A stretch of 41,663 nt of DNA from NCBI GenBank assembly GCA_934401755.1, contig CAKRSU010000018.1, positions 1 to 41,663 of the forward strand, written 5' to 3'. The notes beneath the pieces were generated by a model, which had not been told where the DNA came from, did no database searches, and saw nothing but the letters and a program-made list of their open reading frames with translations. Numbering within the stretch: the first letter of the stretch is position 1; every line of letters starts with the position of its first letter. Below, one piece after another: positions 25,385 through 36,897 of the stretch. This DNA is from an uncultured Oxalobacter sp. Lineage in GTDB: Bacteria > Pseudomonadota > Gammaproteobacteria > Burkholderiales > Burkholderiaceae_D. The translations under genes were made by a program, and so were the position numbers.

Positions 25385-25744
25385 GTGAATCCAGAACATT
25401 ATTTGCCGGTATTTCTTTTTCTTCTGGCAGCGTTGACGTTCAGTATTTTTTCTCTTTTTTTAGGGCGTGTTATCGGCCCTCATCGCCCTGATGCCGAAAA
25501 AAATTCTATTTATGAATGTGGTTTTGCCCCATTTGATCGTGCGCATGTCAAGTTTGATGTTCGTTTTTATTTAATTGCAATTCTATTTATTTTATTTGAT
25601 GTGGAAACTGCTTTTTTGTTTCCGTGGGGAGCATCAATGCGTGAATTAGGAGGACAGGCGTTTGCTGTTGTTATGGTATTTCTTGCCGAATTATTAGTAG
25701 GGTTTATCTATATCTGGAAAAAAGGTGCGCTTAATTGGGAGTGA
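25385..25744 (+). CDS. nuoA: NADH-quinone oxidoreductase subunit A
   Basis: First gene of the complex I operon. The 119-residue membrane subunit has three helices and the conserved loop between helices 1 and 2 ([22 protein letters not shown]); the Cys-bearing loop lies near the quinone channel. The [11 protein letters not shown] signature is present. It starts at GTG 25385 with a near-perfect GGAGG six bases upstream. nuoB begins four bases after its stop. Confidence 0.97.
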   Translation: MNPEHYLPVFLFLLAALTFSIFSLFLGRVIGPHRPDAEKNSIYECGFAPFDRAHVKFDVRFYLIAILFILFDVETAFLFPWGASMRELGGQAFAVVMVFLAELLVGFIYIWKKGALNWE

Positions 25745-25747
25745 ACT

Positions 25748-26227
25748 GTGGCAATTGAAGGTTTGCTAGATAAAGGTTTTGTGACAACGACGCTTGATCG
25801 TGCAATTAATTGGTTGCGAACAGGATCTGTGTGGCCCGTAACATTTGGATTAGCTTGTTGTGCGATGGAAATGATGCATAGTAGTGCTTCTCGTTATGAT
25901 ATGGATCGTTTTGGAACGTTTTTTCGTTCTTCTCCTCGGCAAGCTGATTTGATGATTGTTGCGGGAACGCTTTGTAACAAAATGGCGCCGGCATTGCGCA
26001 AGGTTTATGACCAAATGGCAGAGCCTCGTTGGGTTGTTTCGATGGGGTCTTGTGCTAATGGCGGGGGATATTATCATGATTCCTATTCGGTAGTTAGAGG
26101 GTGCGATCGGATTGTTCCTGTTGATATTTATATTCCAGGATGTCCTCCGACAGCAGAAGCTTTGCTTTATGCATTAATGCAGCTGAGGCAAAAAATTAAA
26201 CGAACATCCACTATTGCTCGTCAGTAA
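25748..26227 (+). CDS. nuoB: NADH-quinone oxidoreductase subunit B
   Basis: This 159-residue peripheral-arm subunit binds cluster N2, the last iron-sulfur centre before quinone. The N2 ligands are all present: tandem Cys37-Cys38 (GLACCAMEM), Cys102 ([10 protein letters not shown]) and Cys132 ([10 protein letters not shown]). It starts at GTG 25748, right after the nuoA stop, so coupling is likely. Confidence 0.98.
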   Translation: MAIEGLLDKGFVTTTLDRAINWLRTGSVWPVTFGLACCAMEMMHSSASRYDMDRFGTFFRSSPRQADLMIVAGTLCNKMAPALRKVYDQMAEPRWVVSMGSCANGGGYYHDSYSVVRGCDRIVPVDIYIPGCPPTAEALLYALMQLRQKIKRTSTIARQ

Positions 26228-26236
26228 GGGGAACGA

Positions 26237-26836
26237 ATGCAGAGAAATCCAGAAGAACTGGCAGAAGCCCTTCGGTTGCGTTTTTTAGAAACTGGTGTCA
26301 AGGTTACATTGGCTTTTAAAGAAGTGACAATGGTTGTTCCCGCATCGATTTATCTGCAAGTTGCACAAGTGTTGCGCGATGATATTAATTTCCGATTTGA
26401 GGAAGTTATTGATCTTTGTGGCGTTGATTATCTGGGGTATGGAGAGCAAGATAAATTGAATCATCCTCGATTTGCTATTGTTATCCATTTACTTTCATTA
26501 ACCCATAATTGCCGTTTACGTATTCGTGTATTTGCTTGTGATGATCAAAATCCCCATTTACCTTCTTTAATTGGAATTTGGCCTGCAGTGAATTGGTTTG
26601 AGCGGGAAGCCTTTGATTTATATGGCATCCTTTTTGATGGACATCCTGATTTGCGTCGAATTTTAACGGACTATGGATTTGTTGGACATCCTTTTCGTAA
26701 AGATTTTCCAATACAAGGGTATGTTGAGATGCGTTATGACGAGCATCAAAAACGCATTATTTATGAGCCAGTTAGTATAGTACCACGTGAAATTACGCCA
26801 AGAGTTATCCGAGATAAAGGAGAAAATCGTGGCTGA
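26237..26836 (+). CDS. nuoC: NADH-quinone oxidoreductase subunit C
   Basis: A 199-residue 30-kDa-type subunit of the peripheral arm, separate from nuoD (in E. coli the two are fused). The family signature [39 protein letters not shown] lies near residues 120-160 and is given here only in part: [10 protein letters not shown] and GHPFRKDFP. The ATG follows AAGGGGAA. The last eight bases overlap the nuoD start. Confidence 0.97.
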   Translation: MQRNPEELAEALRLRFLETGVKVTLAFKEVTMVVPASIYLQVAQVLRDDINFRFEEVIDLCGVDYLGYGEQDKLNHPRFAIVIHLLSLTHNCRLRIRVFACDDQNPHLPSLIGIWPAVNWFEREAFDLYGILFDGHPDLRRILTDYGFVGHPFRKDFPIQGYVEMRYDEHQKRIIYEPVSIVPREITPRVIRDKGENRG

Positions 26837-28082
26837 AATTCGTAATTACACCATTAATTTTGGACCTCAACATCCTGCAGCCCATGGCGTTCTTCGGTTA
26901 ATTTTAGAATTAGATGGCGAAACGATTGTGCGAGCGGATCCGCATATTGGGATGTTGCATCGTGCTACCGAGAAATTAGCAGAAAAGCGAACATATTTAC
27001 AAGCATTGCCCTATATGGACCGCTTAGATTATGTTTCTATGATGTGTAGTGAACATGCCTATGTGATGGCGGTTGAAAAAATGCTGGGAGTCAATGTTCC
27101 GATTCGGGCTCAGTATATTCGTGTTATGTTTGATGAAATTACGCGTATTATGAGCCATTTACTATGGATTGGTTCGCAGGCATTGGACTTAGGGGCAATG
27201 GCTGTATTTTTATATGCATTCCGAGAACGAGAAGATCTCATGGATTGCTATGAAGCTGTTAGTGGTGCTCGTATGCATGCGGCGTATTATCGACCCGGCG
27301 GTGTTAATCGGGATTTGCCAGATACGATGCCGCTTTTCAAAAAGACGAAATTTCAAAGTGATAAACGTGTTGCACAGCTTAATGCTAATCGGGAAGGTTC
27401 TTTATTAGATTTTATTGAGCGCTTTACTGAGCGTTTCCCAAAATGTGTTGATGAATATGAAACATTGCTGACGGATAATCGAATATGGAAACAACGATTA
27501 GTCGGAGTCGGGGTTATTTCTCCAGAGGATGCGTTAGCACAAGGGTTTACGGGGCCTATGTTGCGAGGTTCTGGAATTGCATGGGATTTACGGAAAAAGC
27601 AACCTTATGAGGTTTATGATCAATTAGAGTTTGATATTCCTGTTGGTAAAGAAGGGGATTGCTATGATCGCTATTTAGTTCGTGTAGCCGAATTGCGCGA
27701 GTCGAATCGAATTATTCGCCAATGTGTTGATTGGTTAAGAAAGCATCCAGGTCCAATTAAATCAGATGACTATCGGGTATCGCCACCACCGCGAGCACGT
27801 ATGCATACTGGCATGGAAGAACTTATTCATCATTTCAAATTGTTTTCAGAAGGGTTTCATTTGCCATGTGGTGAAATTTATGCTTCAGTTGAAGCCCCTA
27901 AAGGGGAATTCGGCATTTATTTTGTATCAGATGGTGCGAATAAGCCTTTTAGAATGAAAATTCGTGCGCCTTCGTTTGTTCATTTGCAAGGATTTGAAAA
28001 ATTGGTCAAAGGCCATTTAATCCCAGATCTTGTCGCTGTGATTGGTAGCATTGATATTGTATTTGGTGAGGTGGATCGCTGA
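26829..28082 (+). CDS. nuoD: NADH-quinone oxidoreductase subunit D
   Basis: This 417-residue 49-kDa subunit forms, with NuoB, the quinone-binding site. Visible are [15 protein letters not shown] with the quinone-contacting His, DRLDYVSMM with the Tyr that bonds quinone, and the ending [11 protein letters not shown]. The start is GTG 26829, with AAAGGAG ideally placed; this overlaps the nuoC stop by eight bases and gives the standard [16 protein letters not shown] start. An upstream ATG in the same frame (26787) would lie inside nuoC and is rejected. Confidence 0.97.
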   Translation: MAEIRNYTINFGPQHPAAHGVLRLILELDGETIVRADPHIGMLHRATEKLAEKRTYLQALPYMDRLDYVSMMCSEHAYVMAVEKMLGVNVPIRAQYIRVMFDEITRIMSHLLWIGSQALDLGAMAVFLYAFREREDLMDCYEAVSGARMHAAYYRPGGVNRDLPDTMPLFKKTKFQSDKRVAQLNANREGSLLDFIERFTERFPKCVDEYETLLTDNRIWKQRLVGVGVISPEDALAQGFTGPMLRGSGIAWDLRKKQPYEVYDQLEFDIPVGKEGDCYDRYLVRVAELRESNRIIRQCVDWLRKHPGPIKSDDYRVSPPPRARMHTGMEELIHHFKLFSEGFHLPCGEIYASVEAPKGEFGIYFVSDGANKPFRMKIRAPSFVHLQGFEKLVKGHLIPDLVAVIGSIDIVFGEVDR

Positions 28083-28097
28083 AATGAAAGGTGATTA

Positions 28098-28580
28098 ATG
28101 ATGCTGTTAAGTGAAGACGCCTATCGAAAAATCGAAAAAGAACTGGCGAAATTTCCTCCGACCAAAAAATTGTCCGCAGCAATTGCTTCGTTAACTGTAG
28201 CACAAGAGGAAAAGGGGTGGTTATCGCTAGAAGTTTTACAAGAAGTTGCTAATTATTTAGGAGTTCCTGTTGCTGCACTTCAAGAAGTTGCTAGTTTTTA
28301 CAGCATGTTTAATACCCATCCTGTTGGTAAATATAAGCTAGCTATTTGTGGCAATTTACCTTGTGAGATGAATGGTAGTGATAAGATCGGAAATTATCTA
28401 AAGGAGAAATTAGGCATCGAATTTGGAGAGACAACGCCAGATGGATTATTTACATTAGTTGAGAGTGAATGTATGGGAGCTTGTGGAGAAGGTCCTGTTA
28501 TTTTAGTGAATAATCATGTGATGCATATGCATATGTCAAAAGATAAGATCGATCGTTTATTGGAGGAATTAAAATCATGA
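28098..28580 (+). CDS. nuoE: NADH-quinone oxidoreductase subunit E
   Basis: This 160-residue 24-kDa subunit of the NADH dehydrogenase module carries the 2Fe-2S cluster N1a. Ligands Cys84, Cys89, Cys125 and Cys129 (C-x4-C-x35-C-x3-C: CGNLPC and CMGAC) fit the thioredoxin-like fold of the family. Two adjacent ATGs (28098, 28101) are possible starts after AAAGGTG. Its stop overlaps the nuoF ATG. Confidence 0.97.
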   Translation: MMLLSEDAYRKIEKELAKFPPTKKLSAAIASLTVAQEEKGWLSLEVLQEVANYLGVPVAALQEVASFYSMFNTHPVGKYKLAICGNLPCEMNGSDKIGNYLKEKLGIEFGETTPDGLFTLVESECMGACGEGPVILVNNHVMHMHMSKDKIDRLLEELKS

Positions 28581-29845
28581 CTTGCCTTCACGATCGTCAC
28601 TACTTCCCAATACTTTTTGCTGGATTGACTGGTGAAAATTGGACGTTGGATGGGTATAGTGCGCGTGGTGGGTATGTTCAGTTAAAGCGAATTTTAACAG
28701 AGTCAATGACGCCAGAAGTTATTCTTCGTGAAATTAAAGAATCCGGGTTGCGTGGTCGAGGCGGTGCTGGTTTTCCCGTTGCCGTTAAATGGGGTTTTAT
28801 GCCTCGAAATAATGCTGTTCAAAAATATCTGGTATGTAATGCAGATGAGAGTGAACCAGGAACATTTAAAGATCGGGATATTCTTCGTTACAATCCGCAT
28901 GCGGTGATTGAAGGGATGCTGCTTGCAGCGTATGCGATGGGAATCTCAAAAGGATATATTTATATTCATGGTGAGATTATGCCGATTTACCATCGTTTTG
29001 AGGAAGCAATTGAACAGGCTCGTACGGCAGGATATATTGGCAAAAACATATTAAAAACAGGATTTGATTTCGAATTATATGCAGTGCATGGCTATGGCGC
29101 TTATGTTTGTGGGGAAGAGACGGCACTTCTTGAATCAATGGAAGGAAAACGGGGTAATCCGCGTTTTAAGCCGCCTTTTCCGGCACAGCGTGGGTTGTAT
29201 GGACAGCCAACGATTATTAATAATGTTGAAACACTGGCATATGTCCCTTTCATTATGGCGATGGGAGGAAAAGCTTATGCGGCATTAGGCCGTAATGGTG
29301 GGCAAGGGGTTAAAGTTTTTTCCATTTCAGGGGATATTAATTACCCGGGATGTTATGAATTGCCGATAGGAACGCCTTTTGCCGAATTGTTGTCATTAGC
29401 TGGCGGGATCAAAGAGGGACGAAAAATCAAGGCCGTGATTCCTGGTGGAACATCCGCTCCTGTCGTTCCTGGGGAAGATATGATGGCAATCAATTTGGAT
29501 TATGATTCAATTGCCAAGGCAGGATCGATGATGGGGACTGGGGGGATTATTGTATTAGATGAAACGCGTAGTATGGTGCATACCCTGTTAAGTATTGCTC
29601 GGTTTTATCGGAATGAATCTTGTGGACAGTGTACGCCATGTCGTGAAGGAACGGGGTGGATGGTCAGGTTAATTGAAAAAATTGAGCAAGGAAAAGCCCA
29701 TCAAACAGATATTGATTTATTGGATTCAGTGGCATCGAATATTCAAGGGCGTACGGTTTGTGCTTTAGGAGAAGCCGCAGCAATGCCTGTTCGCTCTTTC
29801 TTAAAACATTTTCGCGATGAATTTAAAATGTCTTGCATGAAATAA
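28577..29845 (+). CDS. nuoF: NADH-quinone oxidoreductase subunit F
   Basis: This 422-residue 51-kDa subunit oxidises NADH through FMN and cluster N3. The FMN/NADH-binding glycine-rich segments ([43 protein letters not shown]) and the 4Fe-4S ligands Cys349, Cys352, Cys355 and Cys395 ([18 protein letters not shown]) are present. The ATG at 28577 overlaps the nuoE stop (ATGA), indicating coupling. Confidence 0.98.
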   Translation: MTCLHDRHYFPILFAGLTGENWTLDGYSARGGYVQLKRILTESMTPEVILREIKESGLRGRGGAGFPVAVKWGFMPRNNAVQKYLVCNADESEPGTFKDRDILRYNPHAVIEGMLLAAYAMGISKGYIYIHGEIMPIYHRFEEAIEQARTAGYIGKNILKTGFDFELYAVHGYGAYVCGEETALLESMEGKRGNPRFKPPFPAQRGLYGQPTIINNVETLAYVPFIMAMGGKAYAALGRNGGQGVKVFSISGDINYPGCYELPIGTPFAELLSLAGGIKEGRKIKAVIPGGTSAPVVPGEDMMAINLDYDSIAKAGSMMGTGGIIVLDETRSMVHTLLSIARFYRNESCGQCTPCREGTGWMVRLIEKIEQGKAHQTDIDLLDSVASNIQGRTVCALGEAAAMPVRSFLKHFRDEFKMSCMK

Positions 29846-29867
29846 ATGTTACGGGTTAATTGGTTAG

Positions 29868-32195
29868 ATGATGAAAGTCAAAATTGATGGCAGGATAATA
29901 CAAGCAGAACAAGGGCGTTCAGTTTTACAGACTGCGCTTGATGCCGGCATAGAGGTGCCACATTTTTGCTATCATAAGAAACTTTCTGTGACAGCTGGTT
30001 GTCGTATGTGTATGGTGGATATTGATAATATGCCACGACCAGTACCTGCCTGCGCAACGCCTATTACTGATGGCATGGTCATTCGTACGGATACCGCGCA
30101 GGTTAAGGCTGCCCGTCTTGCTGTGATGGAATTTTTGCTCATCAATCATCCATTAGATTGTCCTGTTTGCGATCAAGGCGGGGAATGCCGCTTACAAGAC
30201 TATGCGATAGCCTATGGGGCCGATAAAGCGCGTTATCAAGAAACAAAGCGTGTTATTTTTGCTAAAAATAGTGGCCCTCTTGTTTTAATGCAAGAGATGA
30301 GTCGATGTATTCAATGTACTCGGTGCGTTCGATTTTGCCAAGAAATTGCAGGTATGATGGAATTGGGGATGATGAACCGAGGCGAAAATGTTGAGGTTAC
30401 GCCGTTTCCTGAAGAATGGCTTCATTCGGAGTTGTCTGGTAATTTAATTGACGTTTGTCCGGTAGGAGCATTGACCTCTCGACCATTTCGTTTTAGCGCT
30501 AGAGGATGGGAATTATCTTCTCATCGTTCGATAAGCCCTCATGATAGTTTAGGTTCTAATCTCATTATCCAAACATTAAATGGTCAAGTAAGACGAGTAT
30601 TACCTGCAGATAATGATGCGATTAATGAATGTTGGATTTCAGATAGAGATCGCTTTTCATATGAAGCATTAAATAGTCAGGATCGTTTAACACATCCTAT
30701 GGTTAAACAAGGCGGGAAATGGATTAAAACGGACTGGCAAACGGCGCTGAGCTATATTGCTCATGGACTACAGCATATTGCTAGCGATTATGGTAGTCAT
30801 GCGTTAGCCGCATTAGCGTCTCCGCAAGCAACATTAGAAGAATTTTTTTTGTTGCAAAAGTTAATGCGCGCTTTAGGAACAGACAAGATCGAATATCGTT
30901 TGCGCCAACAGGATACGTATTTGGATGGAAAGGTTGTCCCGTGGTTAGGAATGCCAATTGCAGCCATCAATCAACTAGACCGAATATTAATTATTGGTTC
31001 AGCGCTTCGTCAGGAATTGCCGTTAATGGCGGTACGCTTTAGGAAAGCCGTCGAAAATGGGGCAGAACTTTCTCGAATTCATGCGTGGGATGATAATTGG
31101 TTAATGCCAATTGCTCATCAATTGTTAGATGCTCCCGTTAAATGGATTATCTTATTAGAAGAAATTATCTGTGCGATTGCTGAGCAGAAAAAAATTCCTG
31201 TCCCCGCTGGATTACCCAATAAACTTCCTTCTCATTCTGCTTCGTTAATAGCGACATCGCTTCTTTCAGGAGAGCGTAAAGCCCTATTTTTAGGGGCATT
31301 GGCATTGCAACATCAAAAATCCTCATTAATTTGGCGGATGGCCGAGTGGATTGCAGAAAATACGGGCGCTACTTTAGGATGTTTTCCTTTAGGGGCCAAT
31401 GGTGTTGGAGGTATGATTGCTCGCGCCTATCCAGATTCAATAAATGAGTTGTCGATGACACAAATCGCTTCTGTTGAGTCTAAGGCATTTTTGTTATTGC
31501 ATACTGAACCTGAGTTAGAAGCCAATAATTCACCCGCAATGATGTCAGCTTTAAAGCAAGCTGAAATGGTTGTTGCGATGTCTCCTTTCCGCTTAGCATT
31601 AGATTATGCAGATGTTTTGTTACCGATTTCTCCTTTTACAGAAACATCCGGGACATATATCAATATAGAGGGGCGAGTTCAATCGTTTAAGGCCGCAGTT
31701 CCTCCATTATCAGATACCCGGCCCGCCTGGAAAGTGTTACGAGTACTGGGAAATTTTCTGGGGATAAAGGGGTTTGATTTTGAAACCTCAGAAGAGGTTC
31801 GGCAGGCATGTTTGACATCTATTGATTTAGCCACTCAATTAAATAATCATAGTGGATTACCGCCAATACATGATCAATCCATTATTGCTCCACCATTTTC
31901 TCGAGTGGGAGATGTTCCCGCATTACGTGCTGATATTATTGTTCGTCGAGCATCATCTCTTCAAAAAGTTAATCAGTCGTCTATACCGAAAGTGTATTTA
32001 CCGTTACAACTTTTTACAGCATTAGGGATCAAGGAAGAAGAAAAGGTTCGAGTGATTCAAGAAGAAGGCGAACAGATTTTACCAGCAGAAATAGATCGTA
32101 CATTACCTGAAGATGTAATTCGGGTGATATCTGGGTATTCTGATACGATGATGTTAGGTCCTGTTGACGGATGGGTGCGTGTGGAACGTTTATGA
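29868..32195 (+). CDS. nuoG: NADH-quinone oxidoreductase subunit G
   Basis: This 775-residue 75-kDa subunit relays electrons through several clusters. The N-terminal ferredoxin-like 2Fe-2S site has Cys34, Cys45, Cys48 and Cys62. Next come the His-Cys-type motif ([15 protein letters not shown]) and the 4Fe-4S motif [13 protein letters not shown] with the distal [10 protein letters not shown]. The rest is a molybdopterin-oxidoreductase-like domain without cofactor. The length is that of betaproteobacterial NuoG, shorter than the ~910 residues of E. coli. The four-Cys N7 site of longer NuoG proteins is not seen. It overlaps nuoH by four bases. Confidence 0.96.
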   Translation: MMKVKIDGRIIQAEQGRSVLQTALDAGIEVPHFCYHKKLSVTAGCRMCMVDIDNMPRPVPACATPITDGMVIRTDTAQVKAARLAVMEFLLINHPLDCPVCDQGGECRLQDYAIAYGADKARYQETKRVIFAKNSGPLVLMQEMSRCIQCTRCVRFCQEIAGMMELGMMNRGENVEVTPFPEEWLHSELSGNLIDVCPVGALTSRPFRFSARGWELSSHRSISPHDSLGSNLIIQTLNGQVRRVLPADNDAINECWISDRDRFSYEALNSQDRLTHPMVKQGGKWIKTDWQTALSYIAHGLQHIASDYGSHALAALASPQATLEEFFLLQKLMRALGTDKIEYRLRQQDTYLDGKVVPWLGMPIAAINQLDRILIIGSALRQELPLMAVRFRKAVENGAELSRIHAWDDNWLMPIAHQLLDAPVKWIILLEEIICAIAEQKKIPVPAGLPNKLPSHSASLIATSLLSGERKALFLGALALQHQKSSLIWRMAEWIAENTGATLGCFPLGANGVGGMIARAYPDSINELSMTQIASVESKAFLLLHTEPELEANNSPAMMSALKQAEMVVAMSPFRLALDYADVLLPISPFTETSGTYINIEGRVQSFKAAVPPLSDTRPAWKVLRVLGNFLGIKGFDFETSEEVRQACLTSIDLATQLNNHSGLPPIHDQSIIAPPFSRVGDVPALRADIIVRRASSLQKVNQSSIPKVYLPLQLFTALGIKEEEKVRVIQEEGEQILPAEIDRTLPEDVIRVISGYSDTMMLGPVDGWVRVERL

Positions 32196-33268
32196 TGGCA
32201 CAGATACTCAGTTTTATTCATTATTATGGGCAAATGATATTTGGCCAGTTTTGGCCCATTGCTTGGATTATGATTCGTATTGCCCTGATCATTTTCCCCA
32301 TATTGGGCTTAATGGCCTTTTTAACCCTTTGGGAACGTAAAGTCATTGGATGGATGCATGCTCGATTGGGACCTAATCGTGTTGGACCATTAGGTCTTTT
32401 ACAACCCATTGCCGATGCTTTTAAGTTCTTATTAAAAGAGATCATTGTTCCAGACAAGGCGGATAAAATGGTTTTTTGGTTAGCGCCTGTTTTGACCATG
32501 ATTCCTGCATTAACAGCTTGGGCCGTGATGCCATTTGGTGCAGATGTTGTACTTGCCGATATTGATGCGGGATTATTATTTGTTATGGCGATTACATCCA
32601 TAGGTATTTATGGTGTCATTTTGGCCGGATGGTCATCTAACTCGAAATTTGCATTATTGGGGGCAATTAGAGCGGCTGCACAGATGATTTCATTTGGGAT
32701 TCCGTTAGGTTTTGTATTGTTGACGGTTTTAATGGTCTCAGGCAGTTTAAATCTTTCTCATATTGTAGCAGGGCAAAATTACGGCCTCTTTGCTTCAATA
32801 GGACTCAATTGTTTGTCTTGGAATTGGCTTCCTCTTTTTCCATTATTCGTTATTTATGTTATTTGTGCGATTGCTGAGACTGGGCGTCATCCTTTTGATA
32901 CGATTGAAGGGGAGTCTGAGATTGTTGCAGGGCATATGGTGGAATATTCAGGCATGGCGTTTGCGATGTTTTTTATCGCAGAGTATGTCAATATTATTCT
33001 TTTTTCTGCAATGGCATCAATTCTATTTTTAGGAGGATGGTTGCCACCATTTGATTGGGCAATTTTGTCATGGATTCCTGGATGGATATGGTTGTTTGTT
33101 AAATCGTCAGTGATTGTTTTTGTCTTTATTTGGGTACGAGGAACATTTCCGCGTTTTCGTTATGACCATGCGATGCGATTAGGATGGAAAGTTTTGATTC
33201 CAGTAACATTGGCGTATTTTGTTTTTATCGCTTGTTGGATGCAAACGCCATTTAATATTTGGCCATAA
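32192..33268 (+). CDS. nuoH: NADH-quinone oxidoreductase subunit H
   Basis: This 358-residue membrane subunit with eight or nine helices joins the peripheral and membrane arms and lines the quinone chamber. Signature [18 protein letters not shown] lies at about residues 47-64, and the acidic loop [20 protein letters not shown] at ~235-254. The start was taken at ATG 32192, which overlaps the nuoG stop (ATGA); the next codon is also ATG. An in-frame ATG at 32171 lies further inside nuoG and adds seven residues unlike the family. Confidence 0.97.
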   Translation: MMAQILSFIHYYGQMIFGQFWPIAWIMIRIALIIFPILGLMAFLTLWERKVIGWMHARLGPNRVGPLGLLQPIADAFKFLLKEIIVPDKADKMVFWLAPVLTMIPALTAWAVMPFGADVVLADIDAGLLFVMAITSIGIYGVILAGWSSNSKFALLGAIRAAAQMISFGIPLGFVLLTVLMVSGSLNLSHIVAGQNYGLFASIGLNCLSWNWLPLFPLFVIYVICAIAETGRHPFDTIEGESEIVAGHMVEYSGMAFAMFFIAEYVNIILFSAMASILFLGGWLPPFDWAILSWIPGWIWLFVKSSVIVFVFIWVRGTFPRFRYDHAMRLGWKVLIPVTLAYFVFIACWMQTPFNIWP

Positions 33269-33279
33269 ATGAAAGGACT

Positions 33280-33765
33280 ATGATGCTAAAACGTTGGATC
33301 AGAACCTTTTTTCTGGCTGAGATGATAAAAGGGTTGTTCTTGACATTACGGGTTATGTTTCGAGCAAAACCGACAGTTCGTTACCCTGAAGAGAGGACTC
33401 CTTATTCTCCGCGTTTTCGGGGGATGCATGCATTATTAAAAGATGATGAAGGTCAGGAAAAGTGTATTGGGTGCAAATTATGTGAAGCAATTTGTCCTGC
33501 AAAAGCGATCAAGATTGTGATTGGCTCAGATCTTAAAGGAAATCGAAGGGCACTTCATTACGAAATTGATCAAGGTAAGTGTATTTTTTGTGGTATGTGT
33601 GAAGAAGCTTGTCCTGCTGATGCAATTGTGCAGACAAAGCAGTTTGAATATGTTGCGCAGGAAAGAGAGTCCCTATTATTTGCGAAACAGACGCTATTAG
33701 CAGTAGGGGAGAAATTTAAAGAGGAGATTCGAGAAGCCAAAGAAGCTGATGCTCCTTATCGCTGA
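33280..33765 (+). CDS. nuoI: NADH-quinone oxidoreductase subunit I
   Basis: A 23-kDa-type subunit with two 4Fe-4S clusters (N6a and N6b): CIGCKLCEAICP and CIFCGMCEEACP. The 162-residue length fits betaproteobacterial NuoI. Two adjacent ATGs (33280 and 33283) follow AAGGA; the second has the better spacing. An upstream in-frame TTG at 33259 is inside nuoH and is not used. The N-terminal amphipathic helices precede YPEERTPYSPRFRG, a strongly conserved motif. Confidence 0.97.
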   Translation: MMLKRWIRTFFLAEMIKGLFLTLRVMFRAKPTVRYPEERTPYSPRFRGMHALLKDDEGQEKCIGCKLCEAICPAKAIKIVIGSDLKGNRRALHYEIDQGKCIFCGMCEEACPADAIVQTKQFEYVAQERESLLFAKQTLLAVGEKFKEEIREAKEADAPYR

Positions 33766-33780
33766 TTGAGAGCTATATTT

Positions 33781-34410
33781 ATGGAATGGTTTGAGGGTGT
33801 ATTGTTTTATCTTTTTTCTGCCATATTGGTGATCGCCGCATTGCGTGTTGTCATTGCGAAAAATCCTATTCATTCTGTGCTTTATCTCGTGCTTTGTTTT
33901 TTTAATGGCGCTGCTCTTTGGTTACTGTTACAAGCAGAATTTTTAGCAATGATATTAATGCTGGTTTATGTCGGTGCTGTCATGGTGCTATTTCTTTTTA
34001 TTGTCATGATGATGGATATTGATATGACTGTGCTCAAACGAATTACTCGGCAAAATTTAAGCATTGCTGTTGTCGTTGGAGGCTTAATTATTGCTGAAAT
34101 GGGATTAATTATTTTCCGAGGATTTTTTGATATCAGTCAGATTGCTTCTCATGAAATTTTAACAATTGGAATGACAGCAGAAATTGGGAGAATATTATTT
34201 ACAGAATATCTATTTCAAGTGGAATTAGCTGCCATGTTGTTATTGGCAGCACTGTTGGGGGCTGTTGCGTTGACATTGCGTCGTAGACAAGATGCGCGTT
34301 ATACCTCAGCGGGAAATGCTACAAAAGTTATGGCCTCTGATAGATTACGTTTGATTCATCTAAAAGCGGAAAAAGTTGCCGAAAGAGACGAAAAGCAGCC
34401 GATAAAGTGA
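33781..34410 (+). CDS. nuoJ: NADH-quinone oxidoreductase subunit J
   Basis: A 209-residue membrane-arm subunit with five helices. The third helix carries the conserved LMLVYVGAVMVLFLFIVMM segment, including the pi-bulge Tyr-Val-Gly region. The start is ATG 33781 (MEWFEGVLFYLFSA), matching the family. A TTG immediately after the nuoI stop (33766) would add five residues without a ribosome site. The C-terminal ~40 residues are a polar, charged tail. Confidence 0.96.
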   Translation: MEWFEGVLFYLFSAILVIAALRVVIAKNPIHSVLYLVLCFFNGAALWLLLQAEFLAMILMLVYVGAVMVLFLFIVMMMDIDMTVLKRITRQNLSIAVVVGGLIIAEMGLIIFRGFFDISQIASHEILTIGMTAEIGRILFTEYLFQVELAAMLLLAALLGAVALTLRRRQDARYTSAGNATKVMASDRLRLIHLKAEKVAERDEKQPIK

Positions 34411-34429
34411 TTCTTTAAGAAGATAGTTT

Positions 34430-34738
34430 ATGACGATTACATTGATTCATTATCTTATTTTGAGTGCGATTCTTTTTGCAATTGCGGTGATGGGGATTTT
34501 TTTAAATCGCCGTAATTTAATTGTATTACTCATGTCGATTGAATTAATGCTATTTTCCGTGAATCTTAATTTTGTGGCGTTTTCTCGTTGGATGGGAAAT
34601 ATTGATGGACAAATTTTTGTCTTTTTTATTTTGATGGTTGCAGCCGCAGAAACGGCCATTGGATTAGGAATTTTAGTGGTCTTATTTCGTAAAATTGGAT
34701 CTATTCGCGCCGATAATATGGACAGTTTAAAGGGATAA
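34430..34738 (+). CDS. nuoK: NADH-quinone oxidoreductase subunit K
   Basis: A 102-residue, three-helix proton-channel subunit homologous to MrpC. The membrane glutamates needed for pumping are present: Glu in [17 protein letters not shown] (about residue 38) and Glu in [11 protein letters not shown] (about 74). The ribosome site AAGAAGA precedes the ATG. Nineteen bases separate it from the nuoJ stop. Confidence 0.97.
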   Translation: MTITLIHYLILSAILFAIAVMGIFLNRRNLIVLLMSIELMLFSVNLNFVAFSRWMGNIDGQIFVFFILMVAAAETAIGLGILVVLFRKIGSIRADNMDSLKG

Positions 34739-34748
34739 TATAGGAAAA

Positions 34749-36881
34749 ATGATTATGCAAATATTGAGTATCCCATTATTACTAACCGTATTATTTGCAC
34801 CTTTAATGGGGGCACTATTAGCTGGCGTATTAGGGACTCGTCTTTGCCATCACGTGCTAAATAGAACATTATCTAAAGCGGTTACGGTTATTGGGGTAGG
34901 GATTTCTTGCATTTGTTCTATCATTGTATTGAATAAGGTGATGAATGGGGCGCGTTTTGATGAAGATCTCTACGTATGGATGACTTTAGGTGAAGTAAAG
35001 TTAGCCATTGGCTTTCTGATCGATTCTCTGTCGGCCATGATGATGGTTGTTGTCACATTTATTTCTTTATTGGTCCATATTTATTCAATAGCGTATATGG
35101 ATGACGACGAAAACATCCCCCGTTTTTTTGCTTATATTTCGCTATTTACTTTCAGTATGTTGTCGCTATTAATGGCCAATAATTTTATCCAGCTCTTTTT
35201 CGGGTGGGAAGCTGTTGGTGCGATGTCTTATTTGTTAATTGGGTTTTGGCTTGAAAAACCCGTTGCTGTTTCTTCAGGATTAAAAGCTTTTTTAGTGAAT
35301 CGTTTTGGCGATTTTGGATTCATGATGGGAATGGGGCTGATCTTTGCTTTTACAGGTTCCCTTCATTATCAAGATGTTTTTAATGTTTCTCATGCGTTAA
35401 CGACGGTTATGTTACCGGGTACTAATGTTTCTGTTGTAACGGCTATTTGTTTATTTCTTTTTGTGGGGGCAATGGGTAAATCCGCACAGTTTCCATTACA
35501 TGTTTGGTTGCCGGATTCGATGGAAGGTCCAACTCCTATTTCAGCATTAATTCATGCTGCAACGATGGTGACTGCGGGTATTTTTATGGTGAGTCGTTTG
35601 TCTCCGTTGTATGAACTCTCTGATACTGCTTTATCATTTATTATTATTATTGGATCGATTTCTGCCTTGATTTTAGGGTTTGTTGCAATGGTTCAAGCAG
35701 ATATCAAGCGAGTGATTGCCTTTTCGACATTATCTCAATTGGGGTATATGGTGACGGCTTTAGGCGCATCTGCTTATTCAGCTGGGGTTTTTCATTTGAT
35801 GACCCACGCTTTTTTTAAAGCATTATTATTCTTGTCTGCTGGTTCTGTCATTCTCGGGATGCATCATGATCAAGATATTCGTCATATGGGCGGTTTGGGT
35901 AAGTATATGCCTTGGTCTTATGTCATGATGTTAATTGGATCACTGGCTTTGGTGGGTGCGCCTTTTTTTGCGGGTTTTTATTCCAAAGAATCTATTATTG
36001 GTGCGGTTCGGGCATCCACAATATTTGGCGCAAAATTTGCAGCGTTGGCATTGATTGGTAGTTTATTGGTGACGGGGTTTTATACATTTCGGCTCTTTTT
36101 TCTCGTTTTTCATGGTAAAGAACGTTTTAAGCGCCAACAAATAATTAATCAACGACTTATAAAAGAGGGAAAACATCGTGATGATGAACATGGCATGATG
36201 CCTGGAGATCGGCCAAAAGAGTCTCCCTGGCTGATCCGTATTCCTTTGTTATTACTAGCAATTCCTTCTATTTTGATCGGATTTATTGTCATTGATTCTT
36301 GGCTGTTTGGCCATTTTTTTGAAGGGGTTATATTTATTGATCCAATTCGTCATCCTGCGATTAGTGTCTTGTCGCGTCATTTTGAAGGGGCTCTTCAGAT
36401 GACATTTCATGAAGTCATGTCGCCAACATTTATGTTGGTGCTTGCGGGTATTGTCATTGCTTGGTACTGCTATATCGTCAATCCCGTTATGACCGTGAAA
36501 CTTCGTAGAAAGATACGTTTTTTACATCGTTTCTTGTATGAACAATATTATATGAACCAACTATATGCTAAGGTGATTATTAATAGTGCATTGTGTGTTG
36601 GGCATGTGTTGTGGCAGTGGATCGAAATTCAATTAATTGAAGAATGGATCATTGAAAAATGCTTGATCAATGGAACGAAGAAAATCGGCAACCTGGTTTG
36701 GAAAGTGAGTGATCTTTTTGTAATTGATGGCGTTATTGTGAATGGAAGTGCACGGCTAGTCATCTGGGTTGCATCAATTATGAGGTATTTCCAAACAGGA
36801 TATATTTATCACTATATTTTTGTGATGGTATTTGCTTTATTAGGATTGCTGGTTTGGATATTGCCTTTTATACAGAGGTAA
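34749..36881 (+). CDS. nuoL: NADH-quinone oxidoreductase subunit L
   Basis: A distal antiporter-like proton-pumping subunit (710 residues) with about 16 helices and the long C-terminal lateral helix that braces the membrane arm. Channel residues lie in FFGWEAVGAMSYLLIGFW (Glu), HVWLPDSMEGPTPISALIHAATMV (partial: LPDSMEGPTPISALIHA) and KRVIAFSTLSQLGYM (Lys). It is longer than the E. coli protein (613), mainly in the C-terminal part between helices. Starts at ATG 34749 or 34755; AGGA suits the second slightly better. Confidence 0.97.
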   Translation: MIMQILSIPLLLTVLFAPLMGALLAGVLGTRLCHHVLNRTLSKAVTVIGVGISCICSIIVLNKVMNGARFDEDLYVWMTLGEVKLAIGFLIDSLSAMMMVVVTFISLLVHIYSIAYMDDDENIPRFFAYISLFTFSMLSLLMANNFIQLFFGWEAVGAMSYLLIGFWLEKPVAVSSGLKAFLVNRFGDFGFMMGMGLIFAFTGSLHYQDVFNVSHALTTVMLPGTNVSVVTAICLFLFVGAMGKSAQFPLHVWLPDSMEGPTPISALIHAATMVTAGIFMVSRLSPLYELSDTALSFIIIIGSISALILGFVAMVQADIKRVIAFSTLSQLGYMVTALGASAYSAGVFHLMTHAFFKALLFLSAGSVILGMHHDQDIRHMGGLGKYMPWSYVMMLIGSLALVGAPFFAGFYSKESIIGAVRASTIFGAKFAALALIGSLLVTGFYTFRLFFLVFHGKERFKRQQIINQRLIKEGKHRDDEHGMMPGDRPKESPWLIRIPLLLLAIPSILIGFIVIDSWLFGHFFEGVIFIDPIRHPAISVLSRHFEGALQMTFHEVMSPTFMLVLAGIVIAWYCYIVNPVMTVKLRRKIRFLHRFLYEQYYMNQLYAKVIINSALCVGHVLWQWIEIQLIEEWIIEKCLINGTKKIGNLVWKVSDLFVIDGVIVNGSARLVIWVASIMRYFQTGYIYHYIFVMVFALLGLLVWILPFIQR

Positions 36882-36897
36882 AAATAACGGAAATATT

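Noticed and set aside
26787..26828. In-frame ATG upstream of the nuoD GTG start
   Set aside because: It lies within nuoC and would add 14 residues not found in the family. GTG 26829 has an ideal ribosome site.
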